A stretch of 56,753 bases of DNA from positions 1-56,753 of the forward strand of contig JANWVV010000030.1 of the NCBI GenBank assembly GCA_025055795.1, in the 5' to 3' direction. The translations under genes were made by a program, and so were the position numbers. Source of the stretch: Gemmataceae bacterium (GTDB lineage: Bacteria; Planctomycetota; Planctomycetia; Gemmatales; Gemmataceae). This document shows positions 55,663 to 56,753 of the stretch, in pieces; the first letter of the stretch is position 1; each line of letters opens with the position of its first letter. Under the pieces are notes generated by a model. That model was not told where the DNA came from. It did no database searches and was given only the letters and a program-made list of their open reading frames with translations.

Positions 55663-56747
55663 ACACTTACGAGCGCAAGACTATTACTGCCATTATCTTG
55701 CGTCGGATTTTGCTCTTCCTTGCTTTTGTCTGCCCGATCCTGCAGCGCTGACCGTGCGTCGGATTTTGCGTCGGATTTTGCGTCGGTAAGTTCCTGTGTG
55801 GCGCGGTGGAAGTGTTCGTCGGTCACCTGGCGGTAGCACTGGTCGGCGATCCGTTCGGTGTGGCCCAGCCAGGCGGCACACACATGCGAGGGGAACCGAT
55901 CCGCCAGTTCGGTCGCCCGCGATACCCGCAGATTGTGGTACAGCCGCGGCCACGGCTTGACCCCTGCTATCAGGCACCAGCGGTGCAAGACCGCCGCCAA
56001 CTGGGGCTGGGTGCGGTAGCGGGTGATGACCTGGTCGGGTGCACCTTCCGGTAAGCTGTCCCACAACTGTTCCAGAAACGGCCGCAGCTCGGGAAAGATC
56101 GGTACCACTCTCGCCTCCCGACCGGCAATCCGCTCCGTTTTGGGCGAGCGGACCACCATCCGCCCTTCCGGCAGGTTGATGTCCGACCAGCGTAACGCCA
56201 GCACTTCGGAGGGCACTCGCAGGCCGCCCCAGCGGGCCAGGGCCACCACCAGCCGCAACTGCGGGCAGGGGATAACCTCGAGCACCCGCTGGACCAGCTC
56301 GGCCGGGATGAACTGCCGCCTGTGTCGCTCGCCCAGCACCGTCAGCCCCTTGATGTGTCCGAAGGGGTTGCGTTCGATCAGCCTCCGCTCGACGGCCGCC
56401 TGGAAGATCTGTTTGAGGATCGCGGTACGTTTGTTTGCGGTGGAGCGGGCGAGAGTAGCGAGCAAGGAAGCCCGCAGCCGGTCGGCCTGCAGTGGACTGA
56501 CCTGGTGTAGCGGTGTGGTTGGATCGACGTGCCGGAACAGGTCGGTGAGGGCCAGGTGCAGGGTTTTCTTCGTGCTGGGCTTCAGTTCGCGGTCCCGTAG
56601 CCGCAGGTAGTCAGCGACGAACTGCCGCAGGGTCAGGTCGGGCTTGGGCTGGTCCACTAAGCCGACCCTGATCAAGCGGGACTTGAGCGGTTCGGTCAGG
56701 TTGGCCAGCCAGGCGGCGGTGGCCGGCGGCGGGGCGGTGCCGGTCAT
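55533..56747 (-). CDS. Tyrosine recombinase / integrase of a mobile element
   Basis: 404 residues. An N-terminal SAM-like core-binding domain (~40-125) precedes the catalytic domain with Arg177 (WGGLRVPSEVLALRW), His271/Arg274 (LYHNLRVSRATEL), His296 (WLGHT) and the nucleophile Tyr305 (CYRQV), so all catalytic residues are present. After ~residue 320 comes a tail with SDAK repeats, then ~45 residues encoded antisense to the upstream cytochrome gene. The gene is visibly GC-richer than the rest of the window, suggesting transfer. The ATG at 56747 lies 6 bp from the edge, so the true start may be outside the window. Confidence 0.88.
   Translation of the reverse strand: MTGTAPPPATAAWLANLTEPLKSRLIRVGLVDQPKPDLTLRQFVADYLRLRDRELKPSTKKTLHLALTDLFRHVDPTTPLHQVSPLQADRLRASLLATLARSTANKRTAILKQIFQAAVERRLIERNPFGHIKGLTVLGERHRRQFIPAELVQRVLEVIPCPQLRLVVALARWGGLRVPSEVLALRWSDINLPEGRMVVRSPKTERIAGREARVVPIFPELRPFLEQLWDSLPEGAPDQVITRYRTQPQLAAVLHRWCLIAGVKPWPRLYHNLRVSRATELADRFPSHVCAAWLGHTERIADQCYRQVTDEHFHRATQELTDAKSDAKSDARSALQDRADKSKEEQNPTQDNGSNSLALVSVYNSRGLENPVAGPVRIQLRMMANSWGVGRRPSGGMDISSMVV
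55699..55788. repeat. Repeated 12-bp unit TGCGTCGGATTT
   Basis: Exact copies lie at 55699-55710, 55755-55766 and 55767-55778, and a partial fourth (TGCGTCGG) begins at 55779. The last three are tandem and encode the SDAK repeats of the integrase tail. The copy at 55699 is in another codon phase relative to the gene, so selection for the peptide repeat alone does not explain it. Confidence 0.7.
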
Positions 56748-56753
56748 TTTCGC

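Noticed and set aside
1..56753. tRNA, rRNA, tmRNA, RNase P RNA, SRP RNA, CRISPR arrays and insertion sequences
   Set aside because: Spacers were scanned by eye for cloverleaf ends, conserved cores, spaced repeats and transposase motifs; none found. A covariance-model search would be more sensitive.

Overview
The window looks like chromosomal DNA of a planctomycete, most plausibly a Gemmataceae-type lineage. This is inferred from gene content, since no rRNA or other phylogenetic marker was compared. The signs are two Tat-exported DUF1501 proteins, one of them behind a DUF1549/DUF1553 cytochrome-like protein. There are two further proteins with a planctomycete-type c-haem motif, and a DUF1559 pseudopilin next to a small lipoprotein. 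An ECF sigma factor of planctomycete style and a very long SecA complete the picture. Genes are loosely spaced, with many AT-richer intergenic stretches of 300-700 bp and few tight operons. I found no rRNA, tRNA, CRISPR array or transposase.

Layout. 1-9.5 kb: a 5'-complete but edge-truncated secreted amidohydrolase (-), a secreted HEAT-repeat/beta-propeller protein, the ABC-F translation factor EttA, and a YbbA/YbbP-like ABC exporter pair (+). 10-16.5 kb: a 1300-residue SecA, Kdo transferase (LPS core) and a class-IV PLP aminotransferase (+). 16.5-26.8 kb: a ThuA-like protein (-), an MFS nucleoside-type transporter (+), infC with a probable ATC start codon (-), a solitary DUF1501 protein (-), a BshB1-like deacetylase (+), an alpha/beta-hydrolase-like exported protein without the serine nucleophile (+), hisI, a small membrane protein and apt (all -). 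26.8-30.1 kb: a GNAT protein, a degenerate ImmA/IrrE-like protein, greA behind two terminator-like hairpins, and an FHA protein (+). 30.2-38.8 kb, all on the minus strand: two membrane proteases (SDH/ClpP-fold and rhomboid), the DUF1501 and DUF1549/DUF1553 pair, an amidohydrolase-family deaminase and a GNAT-like protein. 38.8-50 kb: an AT-rich gene-poor stretch with small orphan genes (secreted Gly/Pro/His-rich protein, BON-domain protein), a PEBP protein, an ECF sigma factor convergent with a cytochrome/DUF4384-like protein, an ABC-2 permease without a visible ATPase, the DUF1559 pseudopilin, a lipoprotein behind a perfect 16-bp inverted repeat, and a TPR protein. 50-55.7 kb, all plus: a PhnP-like metallo-hydrolase, two sugar-nucleotide pyrophosphorylases (UDP-sugar type and mannose-1-P guanylyltransferase), RuvX and a membrane-anchored c-type cytochrome. 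55.5-56.75 kb: a GC-rich tyrosine recombinase (-) whose 3' end runs antisense into the cytochrome gene, probably the edge of an integrated element that continues beyond the right border.

How the genes fit together. Envelope biology dominates: export (SecA), LPS core synthesis (Kdo transferase), sugar nucleotides, lipoprotein or lipid ABC export, membrane proteolysis, pseudopilin and exported cytochrome-like proteins. Housekeeping genes (infC, greA, apt, hisI, ruvX, ettA) are scattered singly rather than in their classical operons. No single complete novel system is evident. The strongest unusual signals are the infC ATC start with a well-placed Shine-Dalgarno, the roughly 260-residue expansion in SecA, proteins of enzyme families that have lost catalytic residues, the 16-bp palindrome ahead of the lipoprotein gene, and the integrase/cytochrome junction with its 12-bp repeats.
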